A stretch of DNA of 64,000 nt from Dromiciops gliroides (Eukaryota > Chordata > Mammalia > Microbiotheria > Microbiotheriidae): positions 639,864,306 through 639,928,305 of the forward strand of contig NC_057863.1 in NCBI RefSeq assembly GCF_019393635.1, in the 5' to 3' direction. The notes under the pieces are model-generated. The model did no database searches and was not told where the DNA came from. It saw only the letters and a list, made by a program, of their open reading frames with translations. The position numbers and the translations under genes are program-made. How positions within the stretch are numbered: position 1 is the stretch's first letter; the number at the start of each line of letters is the position of its first letter. This document shows, in pieces, positions 10,898 to 21,243 of this stretch.

Positions 10898-11698
10898 ATG
10901 AGAACTATATATGTGGGGATGGAGGTGTGTGTGGACAGCTTGTTCTCCCAACATACAGAGACTCCTGGGGCCTAAGGTGGAGAAAGGGGAGGAGGGGCGG
11001 AAAGGCCTGGGGGGAGATGGGAACTTATATCATCTTCATCATCACGTTTCCGAGGCTTCCTGTGAGCCCAGCCCTTGGCATTGATGTAGATACCAGCAAA
11101 GCTGAGCAGCCCCCTCCCCTTTTCTATAGCCCAATGGTTCCCCATGGACAGCCCTGTCACGAATGAATCAATCAATCACTGACAAGCACTTATTAAGCTC
11201 CTACCATGTTCCAGGAACTGCAACTCTGAAACCCCTTTAGGACTGCTCCTCCTCTCTTCCCTGCAATGTCCTGCACCACAGGCATGGAGCATCCTGAGTT
11301 TCTCCAGCCATGAGTCATTCCTGAAAAGTTTGCAGCTCTTTCTCATTCTGTCCCTGATGTGATGTCACTCCTTCCCCATCCCTACTGAGATGCAGCCAAA
11401 GCTATACCTGCTCCCAGAAAAATTTATGTCCCAGAATATGCTTCTGTTGGGACTGAATTGGAAGCTGGAGGTTGGGGGCTGTCCTTTTTTAGATGTCTGA
11501 GGAGCCCAAGGAGACCTCGAAAAGGCCTCACTGAGAGTCTGCTGGGGACTCATGTATATAGGGAAATGCCACAGAGGTTGCTATGGATAACTAACCAGTC
11601 CTGACCAGTCCACTCTGCTGCCCCAGTAGGTCCTGGGTAAAGTTGGCTTGGGGGAAAGGTCTGGGATAGACTGTACTTCCCTAATCTTAATCACTCTT
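10895..11698. other. Unassigned unique stretch
   Basis: Moderately GC-rich with no coding signal. 11160-11230 looks like a MIR/L2-type tail (cacttattaagctcctaccatgttcc). Confidence 0.35.
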
Positions 11699-11850
11699 TT
11701 TTTTGGGGGGGGGTTGGGCAATGAGGGTTAAGTGACTGACTTGCCCAAGGTCACACAGCTAGTAAGTGTCAAGTGTCTGAGGCTGGATTTGAACTCAGGT
11801 ACTCCTGAATCCAGGGCCAGTGCTCTATCCACTGCACCACCTAGCTGCCC
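11699..11850 (-). mobile_element. SINE type A, antisense
   Basis: Perfect 19-bp duplication CCTAATCTTAATCACTCTT (11680-11698 and 11851-11869), indicating a recent insertion. Confidence 0.95.
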
Positions 11851-12074
11851 CCTAATCTTAATCACTCTTATTTCCAGAAGAGACCCTCTTTACTGGATAA
11901 ACTAGATCTTGGGTCTCAGAGCAGGATCCTAATAACATCTCTGGATCTAGGTGTCTGAGGAAAGAAGGGCAGGGGACCAGTTAGTTACTCCAAGTGACTT
12001 TGTTGATGGAAAGTCCCCATTTAAGATCCAGGGAATATGAGGCAGAATTAACTTGTGTGTGGAAGGTGGGGAGT

Positions 12075-12125
12075 GGAGCCCAGCACATAGTAGGCAATTA
12101 ATAAATGTTTATTGACTGACTGAAA
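12075..12125 (+). mobile_element. L2/MIR-type 3' tail
   Basis: cccagcacatagtaggcaattaataaatgtttattgactgactg is the conserved tail of these elements. Confidence 0.65.
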
Positions 12126-12361
12126 TGGAGGAAAATATAAGGCTAACTCTCATAACTTTAAACATGAATAGATCAAACAATCCAATAAAATGAAAAAGTG
12201 ACAGACTTGATAAGAAAACAAACCCCCACAATCTGTGGCTTATGAGAAATGCATTTTAAAAGCAAAAATACATGCAGAATAAAAATGAGGAGCTGGAAAA
12301 AGATTTACTATGCATTGAGTGCATCCAAAAAAGCAAAAACAAACATTTAAAACATAAAAAA

Positions 12362-12519
12362 GGGGGCATCTAGGTGGCACAGTGGATAGAGCACTGGCCC
12401 TGGATTCAGGAGTACCTGAGTTCAAATCCGGCCTCAGACACTTGACACTTACTAGCTGGGTGACCCTGGGCAAGTCACTTAACCCCCATTGCCCCACCAA
12501 AAACAAAACAAAACAAAAA
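12362..12519 (+). mobile_element. SINE type A in L1
   Basis: Full length with an (AAAAC)n tail; about ataaaaaa on both sides. Confidence 0.88.
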
Positions 12520-13389
12520 GATACCATAAAAAAAGGATAAAGGAAACTACATTATGCTGAAAGGAACAATAGACAACAAACCAATTAATGTATATGCTTC
12601 AAATGTCTTAGCATAGATATTCATAAAGGAAACATCAACTCATCTACAAGAATACATAGGCAATAACACAATAGTGATAGGAGATTTTAATGTCCTTTTC
12701 TCAGTTTTGGATAAGTCTAACAGAAACAGAAACAAAAAGGAAAATATAGAACTGAGAAAATTGCTGGGAAAACTAGAGCTAAAAGACTCATAGCATCTTC
12801 TAAAAAAAACTACAAAAGAATATGTGTATTTCTCAGTATTACATAGAACTTTTATAAAAATTGACCATGTGTTAGGGCACAGAGATATTGCAAACAAATG
12901 TAAAAAGGGATAAATAGTAAATTTATCCTTCACAAACCATACTGCAATAAAAATAGTTAACAGTTCAGGGATCACACACCAAAGACATAGACCCAAATGG
13001 AGACTTAAACAATGAAATTCTAAATAACGAGTAGGTAAAAAAAACAAATCAAAGAAATAATAATTGTGTGAAAAAATTATAATGAAAAAACAACATACCT
13101 AAGTTCCTGGGATGCAGATAAAGTTGTCCTCAGGGGAAAAATCATATCCGTAAAAACATTCATTTGCAAAATAGAAAAAGAGAATTAATGCACTGAATAT
13201 GCATTTAAAAATGTAGAAAACCAATTAACAAACAAACTTAAAATAAACACAGGAGTTAAAATATTAAAAATTAGAGGAGAAATAGATAAACTGGAAACAA
13301 AAAGCCTCATTGAAAGAGAAAAAAATACTAAAAACTGATTCTTTGAAAAGACTAATAAAATTGATAAATCTTTAGCTAATCTGATTATT

Positions 13390-13539
13390 ATTGGTTTTTT
13401 TGTTTGTTTTGTTTTGTTTTTTAGTGAGGCAGTTGGGGTTAAGTGACTTGCCCAGGGTCACACAGCTAGTAAGTGTTAAGTGTCTGAGGCCAGATTTGAA
13501 CTCAGGTACTCCTGACTCCAGGGCCCGTGCTCTATCCAT
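13390..13539 (-). mobile_element. SINE type A, 5'-truncated, in L1
   Basis: The sense 5' end (about 25 bp) is missing. Flanked by agctaatctgatta / agccaatctgatta, so it was truncated at insertion. Confidence 0.85.
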
Positions 13540-14564
13540 AGCCAATCTGATTAAAAAGAAGAGCACGGAAAATCAAATCAACAAATAGTAAATGAGCAGA
13601 GTGAAATCACAACAAAATCAGAAGAAATAAAAATAATAATTAGAATCAATTACATATATGCTAATGAACTAAAAACACAAAAGAAATAGTGGGATAGTTT
13701 TAAAAATATAAAATACTAAAACTGACAGAAGATCAAATAAAGATCTTAAATAACTCAATTTCAGAAAAGGAAATACAACTACCTTCAAAGGGCTAACACA
13801 CACAAAAAACAACACCTCATGGTTCTGATGGGTTCACAGGTGAATTCTATCAAATTTCTACAGAATAATTAGTACCCATTCTATACAAATTCTTCTCAAA
13901 AATGGAAAAAGAAAGCACTCTGCCAGAATCCTTTTATACCTAATTAATACCTAAAACAAAGAAGGATAAAGGAATGCATAAATTATCTAGGGATCAATCT
14001 ATTAAAGTACACAAAAGACTTGTGTTTAGACTACCTGTGGAATCAGTTGCAAAATACTTCTTAAAGAAATAAAGAAAAACAAATAGCTAGATTATTCAGT
14101 TCTCGTGGCTAGGCTGTGCTAATACAATAAAAATAATATAACAATACTATCAAAGTTAGTTTAAACTTTTAATGCTACACCAAGAAAATCATGAAAGGGA
14201 TACTTTATAGACTCTGATAAAATAATAACAAAGTTCATTTGGAAAAACAAAATATCTAGAATATGAAGGGCAATGATGAAAAGAGGTAGAGATGAAAAGG
14301 AAAAAGTGTTTCCAGGCCTCAAACTATATTATTGTTCCTCAAATACACTAAAATTCTCAAATATACCCAAATATTTGTAATAGCACTTTTTGTGATGACA
14401 AACATTTGGAAACAAAGTAAGTGCCCTTTGATTGGCTAATAGCTAAGCAAATTGTGGTACATGAGCATAATGGAATATTAGTGTGTTATAGGAAATCATG
14501 TGTGTGCTGAGTACAGAAAAGCATGGAAAGGTCTATATCAACTGATGCAGACTGAAGTAAGAAG

Positions 14565-15268
14565 TAAGATAGTAGTAGTAGTAGGCCTCCACCAGTTGAG
14601 GATGACCATGGATCAATGCCTTGAAGAGCCACAGGCCACAGTGTGGCTGTGCAGTCTGAAAAGGGAGCCTTAGCTCCTCAGTGACTTATAACTGGTAACT
14701 GCCGCATCCCGTGTTGTATCTATCCCATGAGGAGTAGCTGGAGTGTCCTCTCCAGGGTGCTGGCCTGGGCAGATCAATATGGAAAACAAGCTGTTGCCCA
14801 TGCAGCAGGTTTTCCCTCTCCGCAACATTGGTGGATCCAAAGGAGAGGCAGAGTCAATACAGTTTGGCACCAGTGCCGCCGCAGGAGTTGCCAGAGGGAT
14901 GTGATGTCCAACATCCAACTGCCTAAGGGACTCCGACTCCTGATTTTTCCTTGGGGTTAACTCCCGAAGCCTTTCCCATATTGGGTATAGCCGCAAGGCA
15001 GTAGAGGTTTAAAATCAGGGTTTCCTTCCCCTAGGTGGGTTGCCTGCCAAGGCTAACGAGCCCCACCTGCCAGAAGCAACTGGTTTTAAGGTGCCAGTGA
15101 CTTGCCTTCGCCCCTTCTCCTGTTAGTGGAAACAGTTCCACCACAAGAAGGCCAGGAGTTGGGTTTCAGTTGTCAGAGGCTATTTGAGATGCATGCCATT
15201 GGAGCATTTTATAGAGAGTGGGAGCTTATCCCCACTCCCACCCCAACATGACAAACCTTTGGAACCAA
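14565..15268 (-). mobile_element. Unidentified 704-bp insertion with target duplication
   Basis: Sits inside the L1 between perfect copies of GAAGTAAGAAG (14554-14564 and 15269-15279). Read on the minus strand it ends in (CTA)n, like a non-LTR retroposon with a short simple-repeat tail; no poly(A) is seen. GC content is higher than the host L1. No coding capacity was recognised. Confidence 0.65.
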
Positions 15269-15279
15269 GAAGTAAGAAG

Positions 15280-15400
15280 AGCCAAGAAAACAATATACAC
15301 AGAAAATACAACAATACAACAAATAGAAAGAATGACACATGCAAAACAAATTAATTAATTAATTAAACATTTAAAATTTAAAAAAAAGAAAAAAGAATGA
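15280..15400 (+). mobile_element. Resumption of the old sense L1
   Basis: agccaagaaaacaatatacacagaaaatac follows directly in L1 order after the 704-bp insertion. Confidence 0.65.
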
Positions 15401-15714
15401 CACACCAGAAAACCCAAAGTGAAGGTTGCAAACATTATAAAGAACAAGTATGGCTCAAAAGAAATGACAGAAGATGATATTAACCTATGTAGAGGTGAGA
15501 AATCCACAGATGTTGCACATTACATATGTTTTGAGACTTCTTCAGTGTTAGTTGGGTTGATTTTTTCCTGTTTTTCTTCTCTTTTTTTGTCTTTAAAAAT
15601 ACTATTTTTTCTATGGAATGGTTCTCTAGGATAGGGAGACAGAGGAATACTGGGAAAACTATGATGATATAAAAAACCTAAAATATATCAATAAAAACTT
15701 ATTTTAAAAACTAT

Positions 15715-16084
15715 ATCTTTTAGATATTATAAATGTAATTTCTCTTTTTTCTTCTTTCTGGGTTTTGTTGGGTTTGATTTGTAGGGGTTTATTTTATGTC
15801 CTGATACTTTGCTAAGGTTATTAATTATTTTAATTAATTTATAGTTGAATATTTCAGGTTCTCTAAGTAGACCATTATGTGATGTGTAAAAAGCAATGAT
15901 TTTGTTTCCTCTTTGCAAGATTTCATCATTTTTCCCCTTATTTTATTGCTATAGCTAGTACTGAAAATGGGCATCCTTATTTTACTCCTGACCTTTTAGT
16001 ATGTTTCTATTACATATAATGCTGGTTCTGGGTTTGAAATAGATATTAATTATCATATTAAGGGAAGATTCATTTATTCCTATG
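15715..16084 (-). mobile_element. L1 ORF2 fragment, antisense (outer element)
   Basis: The minus strand frame contains LIKIINNLSKVSGHKINPYK, the L1 reverse-transcriptase segment. It continues at 17109-17240 after the inner insertion. Confidence 0.75.
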
Positions 16085-16594
16085 CTTTTAAAAAGTATTT
16101 TATTATTTTCCAGTTACATATAAGGACAGTTTTCCACATTTGTTTTCACAGGATTTTTAGTTCCGAATTTTTTTTTCCTACCCTCCCTTCCCTCTCTCCT
16201 CCCCAAGATGAAAAATAGTCTGATATATTGTATCTGTACAATCACATTAAACATATTTCTACATTAGTCATCTTGTGAAAGAAGAATCAGAGCACAAGGG
16301 AAAAACCTCAAAAAAGAAGGGGAAAAAACAGTCCCAAAGTAAAAACAGTATGGTTCAATCTGCATTCATAATTCACAGTTCTTTTTTTCTGGATGTTGAG
16401 AACATTTTCTATCATGAGTTCTTTGAAACTGTTTTGGATTGTTGCACTGCTGAGAAGAGCCAAGTCTATCCCCATTGTTCATCATACAATGTTGCTGTTA
16501 CTGTGTACAATGTTCTCCTGGTTCTGCTCCTCTCAGCATCAGTTCATGTAAGTCCTTCCAGGTTTCTCTGAACTCTTCCTGCTCATCATTTCTT

Positions 16595-16738
16595 TTTCTT
16601 TTTTTTCTTTTGGTGAGGCATTTGGGGTTAAGTGACTTGCCCAGGGTTACACAGCTAGTAAGTGTCAAGTGTCTGAGGCTGGATTTGAACTCCTGACTCC
16701 GGGGCCAGTGCTCTTTCCACTGCATCACCTAGCTGCCC
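16595..16738 (-). mobile_element. SINE type A, first of two at one target
   Basis: Lies between the first and second copies of ctgctcatcatttctt (16579 and 16739). About ten bp are missing from its middle (gaactcctgactcc). Confidence 0.9.
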
Positions 16739-16754
16739 CTGCTCATCATTTCTT

Positions 16755-16946
16755 TTTTTTTTTCCCTTTTTTTTTAAAGGGGAATAAGCATTTATTTTTT
16801 TGGGGGGGGTTTGCGGGGCAATGAGGGTTAAGTGACTTGCCCAAGGTCACACAGTTAGTATGTGTCAAGTGTCTGAGGCCGGATTTGAACTCAGGTCCTC
16901 CTGACTCCAGGCCAGTGCTTTATCCACTGCGCCACCTAGCTGCCCC
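16755..16946 (-). mobile_element. SINE type A, second of two at one target
   Basis: Lies between the second and third copies of the same target sequence (16739 and 16947). It carries an extra 40-50 bp of T/G-rich sequence at its tail side. Confidence 0.9.
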
Positions 16947-17108
16947 CTGCTCATCATTTCTTACCGAACAATAGTATTCCACTACATTCATATACCGCAA
17001 ATTGTTTAGCCATTCCCCTATTGATGGGCATTCCCTCAATTTCCAATTCTTTGCCACCACAAAGAGAGCTGCTATAAATATTTTTGTACATGTTATTCCT
17101 ATGCTTTA

Positions 17109-17240
17109 AATTTTTTTTATTAAAAATTTTTATTCCTATGCCTTTTAATGTTTTTTTAAAATTTAAAAAACAGGAACAATTGTTGTATTTTGTCCAAAGC
17201 CTTTTTCTAAATATGTGATTATATCAATAGATATGCTTCC
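17109..17240 (-). mobile_element. L1 fragment, antisense, right part of the outer element
   Basis: AT-rich antisense L1 (tatttttgtccaaagcctttttct...) continuing 15715-16084. Confidence 0.55.
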
Positions 17241-18060
17241 ACTTGATTGCCCTCTCCTCTCTTCCCCTGGCCTATGACCCAATCACTTTCTTTCTCTCCC
17301 TTTTTAACCCTCTCGCCTTTTATGATCCATTCTCTGAAGCTGAACTTTGTTTTCCTTGTGATTATTCCCTCCTTAATCCCCTGTCTTTCCTTATCCTTTT
17401 TCTTTCACTCCTGTCCTCTCCAAGGACCTCCTCCATAACCTCCTTACCAATTGCCTCCCTATTTTTGGAAAGTCCCAGCCATGTTTTACTTTACCCCTCC
17501 CCTGCTCCCCTGTCTGCTATGTCTGCTACAATCTTTTAGCCAATTGCTTCAATGCTATGTGTATAGACTTTCCTCTTTTTTTCCTTCCTTCTCCCTGCTC
17601 CCCCCTCCCCCCTCCCCCCCAAGTTCTGGAACCATGAATCACAATCAAATGAACTACACCAAAGCTCCACTCACTATACTTGTAAATTTCTGGACTAAAG
17701 TGTTTCTTCCTGATCATCACTTCACTAAGGGTGGGACTTAAATACTTTTTCACCCATCCATCCATCCCCATCTAGTTATCTGTTAAGGTAAATGTATTAC
17801 TACACCAAATTGTGTGTGTGCATTCCAACCCTCCTTTGGTTCAGATGTGAATGATTTTCATGTGATGTCCTCTTCCCCCCACCTCTTCCTCCATGTTTGT
17901 ATACTCTTCTTCAAATTTACCCCCATCATGAGAAATAGTAGGATCTACTCTCCTCTTCCTCATTCTTTTCCTGGTGTATTCTTCCCCTCCCTCCTTTTAT
18001 CTCCTCTCTTAAAACCATCGATACTGAACAAAATCATCCCCAGTTCCTCTTTTATTTAAT
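17241..18060. other. Pyrimidine-rich stretch, unassigned
   Basis: About 800 bp with strong C+T bias on the + strand (for example 17575-17620). It may be part of the flanking antisense L1 but could not be matched. Open frames here are bias artefacts. Confidence 0.4.
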
Positions 18061-18064
18061 TCTC

Positions 18065-18485
18065 TTTAGATGCATCTAAGTGGCACCATAGTGCAGAGAG
18101 TGCCAGTCCTGGAGTGAGGAAGACTCATCTCCCTGAATTCAAATTTGGCCTCAGGGGCAGCTAGGTGGCACAGTGGATAGAGCACCGGCCCTGGAGTCAG
18201 GAGGACCTGAGTTCAAATCCGGCCTCAGACACTTAACACTTACTAGCTGTGTGACCCTGGGCAAGTCACTTAACCCCAATTGCCTCGATAAAAACCAAAC
18301 AAATGAATTTGGCCTCAGATTTACTTACTGATTAGCTGTGTGACCCTGGGAAAGTCACTTAACTCCATTTGCCTCAGTTTCCTCATCTGTAAAATGAGCT
18401 GAAGAAGGAAATAATAAACTACTCCAAGAAAACCCCAAAAAGGAGTCACAAAGAGTTGGACACAAGTGAAAAACAACCAAACAAC
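18065..18485 (+). mobile_element. SINE type B, split by a type A SINE
   Basis: Starts gatgcatctaagtggcaccatagtgc and ends gagttggacacaagtgaaaa. The type A copy at 18155-18305 interrupts it. Confidence 0.8.
18155..18305 (+). mobile_element. SINE type A nested in SINE type B
   Basis: Duplication AATTTGGCCTCAG (18142-18154 and 18306-18318) comes from the older SINE. This shows the relative age of the two families. Confidence 0.92.
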
Positions 18486-18487
18486 AA

Positions 18488-18570
18488 AACCTCCTGTGGT
18501 TGAGGATCAAATGAGATAATATTTATAAAGTGCTTTGCAAACCTAAAGCACTATATACATGCTATGGTGA
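18488..18570 (+). mobile_element. MIR-like 3' part
   Basis: aggatcaaatgagataatatttataaagtgctttgcaaacc is typical of the CORE-SINE tail. Confidence 0.6.
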
Positions 18571-19370
18571 TGTCATCTAGGAGAGTGCTATGGAGCCTCT
18601 CAGGCCAGAGTTCTATAGGTTTCCAATGCCCTCAGAACTTCTCCATCTGAGTACTCTGTGGTTCCTGCTCCCCAGGAAAGAAAGCTGCTAGATTCAGGTG
18701 CTCCTTGTTCGAGTGTCTCTGGTTTGAGGGCTGGCAGGTTTCTGGCTTGATGACTTGCACTTGGACTGGTTCCTCTCCCCCACATGCCTTCCTCTGTCCT
18801 TCTTTGTGTGGGGTCCTAGGCTGGATGGAGGAGTTTAGTGTTTCAGTTTCTGGATCATCATTTGACGTGGTACCCTTTGGCGATCTTGACTAGAGTATAG
18901 GAGGGAGATCTGGCTTCCTCTGTAGCCCATCTTAACAGGGAAGCCCCTGCTCCTCACTTCTGAAGTCTAAAGAATGGAGAGCCTGATAGCTTCTGTTTAG
19001 ACTGTCTGAGGAGATGGGGCAAGGACGATTTAGTCAGCCCAAGACTAGCCATTCAAGGACAGAAGGGGACTTCTAGGAAAAGACTTCTATTCCAGTTCTC
19101 AGAATGGGCACAATCTCCCTTTTTAAAAGAAGGGTTTAAAACTGCAAGGCACTTTAGAGATCAATGAGTCCATCCCCTCATCTTTTAGTAGAGGAAATTG
19201 AAGCCCAGAGAGGGAAAAGGCTTACACAAGATCACCTTGGAAACCCTCCCTGGAAGCCGACCCCACTGACAACCCGCCTACTCTTCCCTGTTCCAGTGAA
19301 GAGCTCAAACAGCAAAGGTAGCTAGCATCTTTCCCTCTTAAACTTTCCCACAATACTTTATTCAACCCTG
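18571..19370. other. Unique stretch with an old antisense MIR
   Basis: No coding signal. 19140-19260 resembles an antisense MIR (ctcatcttttagtagaggaaattgaagcccagagag). Confidence 0.35.
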
Positions 19371-19665
19371 TCCAATTGAACAAACATTTATTAAGTGACT
19401 ACTTTGTGGCAGGCACTGGGGCTAGGTGCAGGAGGTACAAAGATAAAAATAAAATGGTATCTGCCCTTCAGGGGGTCTACTGGGGTGGGGAGGAGGGGAA
19501 AGATACTTGTGCACAGATAAGTAAAAACAAATTGTATCCACATAATTTCAACACAAGGGACCTCACTACTGGGGGAATGGGAGAAGGCCTCCTGCAGAAG
19601 TTGGCAGGAACCTGGAAGAAGTTGGGGATGCTGAGAGGGGGAAGCAAGGAAGAAGTACATTCCTG
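19371..19665 (-). mobile_element. L2-type 3' region, antisense
   Basis: aacatttattaagtgactactttgtggcaggcactgg followed by tggtatctgcccttcaggg is the antisense of the L2 tail region. Confidence 0.55.
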
Positions 19666-19856
19666 AAATCAGGAGTATGTACTGTGGAAGTAGGGGAGCA
19701 GCTGCCCTAACCTAGCCAGGATCCTAGTTTTTTCTGGGCCCATTCAGGAGCTGTAAGTCTGTGTCCTGAGTCCAGGGCCCCCAGGTCTGTAGCAGCTCAC
19801 CCCTTCCTGGTACCTGGGACACACTCACAGGATCGACTATGGAACTAAGATCCATG

Positions 19857-20007
19857 AGGGCAGCTAGGTGGTGAAGTGGATAAAGCACCGGCCTTGGATT
19901 CAGGGGGACCTGAGTTCCAAATTGGCCTCAGACACTTGACACTTAACTAGCTGTGTGACCCTGGGCAAGTCACTCTCATTGCCCTTCGAAAACAAACGAA
20001 CAAACAG
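19857..20007 (+). mobile_element. SINE type A
   Basis: Duplication ggaactaagatc / gaactaagatcg. A small deletion removes part of the cttaaccc end. Confidence 0.88.
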
Positions 20008-20439
20008 AACTAAGATCGATTCTCCTTGAGCCGGTGGGGCAGAGACAAAAGTTGGGATCTGCAGAGTCCTGGGATAGAGGTGGAGGTAAGTAAGGGCAGG
20101 GGTAAGGGAAGGAGCCATCCTGACTCAGTCCTCAGCAGGGAGATGAAGGACTGTATGGAAATTCTTTCTCTAGCTCCCAAAAAGGCTTCCCCTAGGGTTA
20201 CAGCCAAGTATGGGAAAGAGAGCCCTGTCCTGGTGCTTCTTTCTCTCTCCGGGCCTCAGTTTCCCCGCTGACACCCTATATCCAATGGAGTCGGTGCTTC
20301 TTTGGCTGTACATGACGCCAGGCCTGGGGGTGGACTCCCTTCACTTGCGGGATTTTTCTGGCTCCGGACCGACCTTCTGGAGGGTTTGCAGAAGAAAGGG
20401 ATTTTCAAGATGGGGCCAGGACATTCCTGGGGGGGTGGT
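20008..20439. other. Unique sequence upstream of the SDR promoter
   Basis: No repeat recognised. A (GGT)n-rich short tract lies at 20430-20452. Confidence 0.4.
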
Positions 20440-20762
20440 GGTGGTGGTGGGAGGTAGATGGCGATGGAGGAGGGTCGGACGCTCTGACTCGGGGAGGGGC
20501 ATAAGGGAGAGGCGGAGCCTGGGGCGGGGCTCAGCCCCTTTTATCCCTCAGTCTCCGGCCCCGGACAGCTCCGAGCCCCTGTCTGCACCTTGGCGCGTTC
20601 AGATCCTCCTTCGCTTTGGCAATGGCACTAGGGACATGTCGCACGGTCCTCATCACCGGCTGCAGCCGCGGCATCGGCCTGGGCCTGGTGCGGGGGCTCC
20701 TGGTCCGGAGCCCCGCTCCGGATCTGGTCATCGCCACCTGCCGCCATCCAGACCAAGCGCAG
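20440..20762 (+). promoter_or_regulatory. Probable SDR gene promoter / small CpG island
   Basis: GC- and CpG-rich stretch ending in exon 1. A GC box (GGGGCGGGGC, 20521-20530) is followed by a weak TATA-like CCCTTTTATCC near 20535-20545, about 80 bp before the ATG. The start site is inferred to lie around 20560-20600. Confidence 0.55.
20622..20762 (+). CDS. SDR gene coding exon 1 (residues 1-47)
   Basis: Contains the ATG, the first beta strand, the glycine-rich motif TGCSRGIG and the second strand ending in ATCR. The donor is CAG|GTAGGG, phase 0. The exon is GC-rich and CpG-bearing, unlike the rest of the gene, as expected for a first exon inside a small CpG island. Confidence 0.9.
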
Positions 20763-21193
20763 GTAGGGAGCCGGGACGCCTGGGTCCCTTTCCGGAGTCG
20801 GGGCTCAATCTGAAGGGAGCAGAGAAGCAGCACCTGGGAGTTGCGGCCCCAGCCAGAGAAAATACAGCGGGACGGATGCGGGTCAGACTTCGGGAGGGAC
20901 TTTCCATCCTCCGGACGGTCACTTCCACCCTGACCTGGGTCCCGCCTAGTGAGGGACAGGAATATGGACAATACGACTCCAGGAGCTTCCTTCCAGTCCC
21001 TGCGTTTACTCAATTCAGTTTCGTTCAATTTAATCCAAACCGCTTTTATTGAGCACCCACTAGGCGCTCCGCACTTTTGGCGTTGGGCATTCAAAGATAG
21101 ACGGAAGCAGGCTCTTTAGGCTAGGCACTCGGGCAGCTGAGGTGGAGTCCAGAGGGCAGGGAGGCCGCCTGGGCAGAGACCAAGGGAAATGAG

Positions 21194-21243
<50 letters not shown>

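Larger units (their letters stand above)
12130..14553 (+). mobile_element. Old sense L1, ORF2 region
   Basis: Pieces of L1 ORF2 occur in order: an endonuclease-end segment near 12850-12900 (ttgaccatgtgttagggcacagag), 'tctttgaaaagactaataaa' near 13340, 'gatgggttcacaggtgaattctatc' near 13830, 'ttatctagggatcaatctatt' near 13985, and the MEYY-like region near 14470. Many stops are present. Type A SINEs interrupt it at 12362 and 13390. It resumes at 15280. Confidence 0.75.
16091..17092 (-). mobile_element. Antisense 5'-truncated L1 inserted in an L1, itself hit by two SINEs
   Basis: Flanked by ttattcctatgctttta / ttattcctatgcttta (16074-16090 and 17093-17108). It spans the 3' UTR to the ORF2 C-terminus (ccattcccctattgatgggca). 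Confidence 0.85.

Noticed and set aside
20210-21052. 280-codon frame overlapping SDR exon 1
   Set aside because: It is in a different frame from the SDR protein, runs through the promoter and intron 1, and is low in recognisable sequence.
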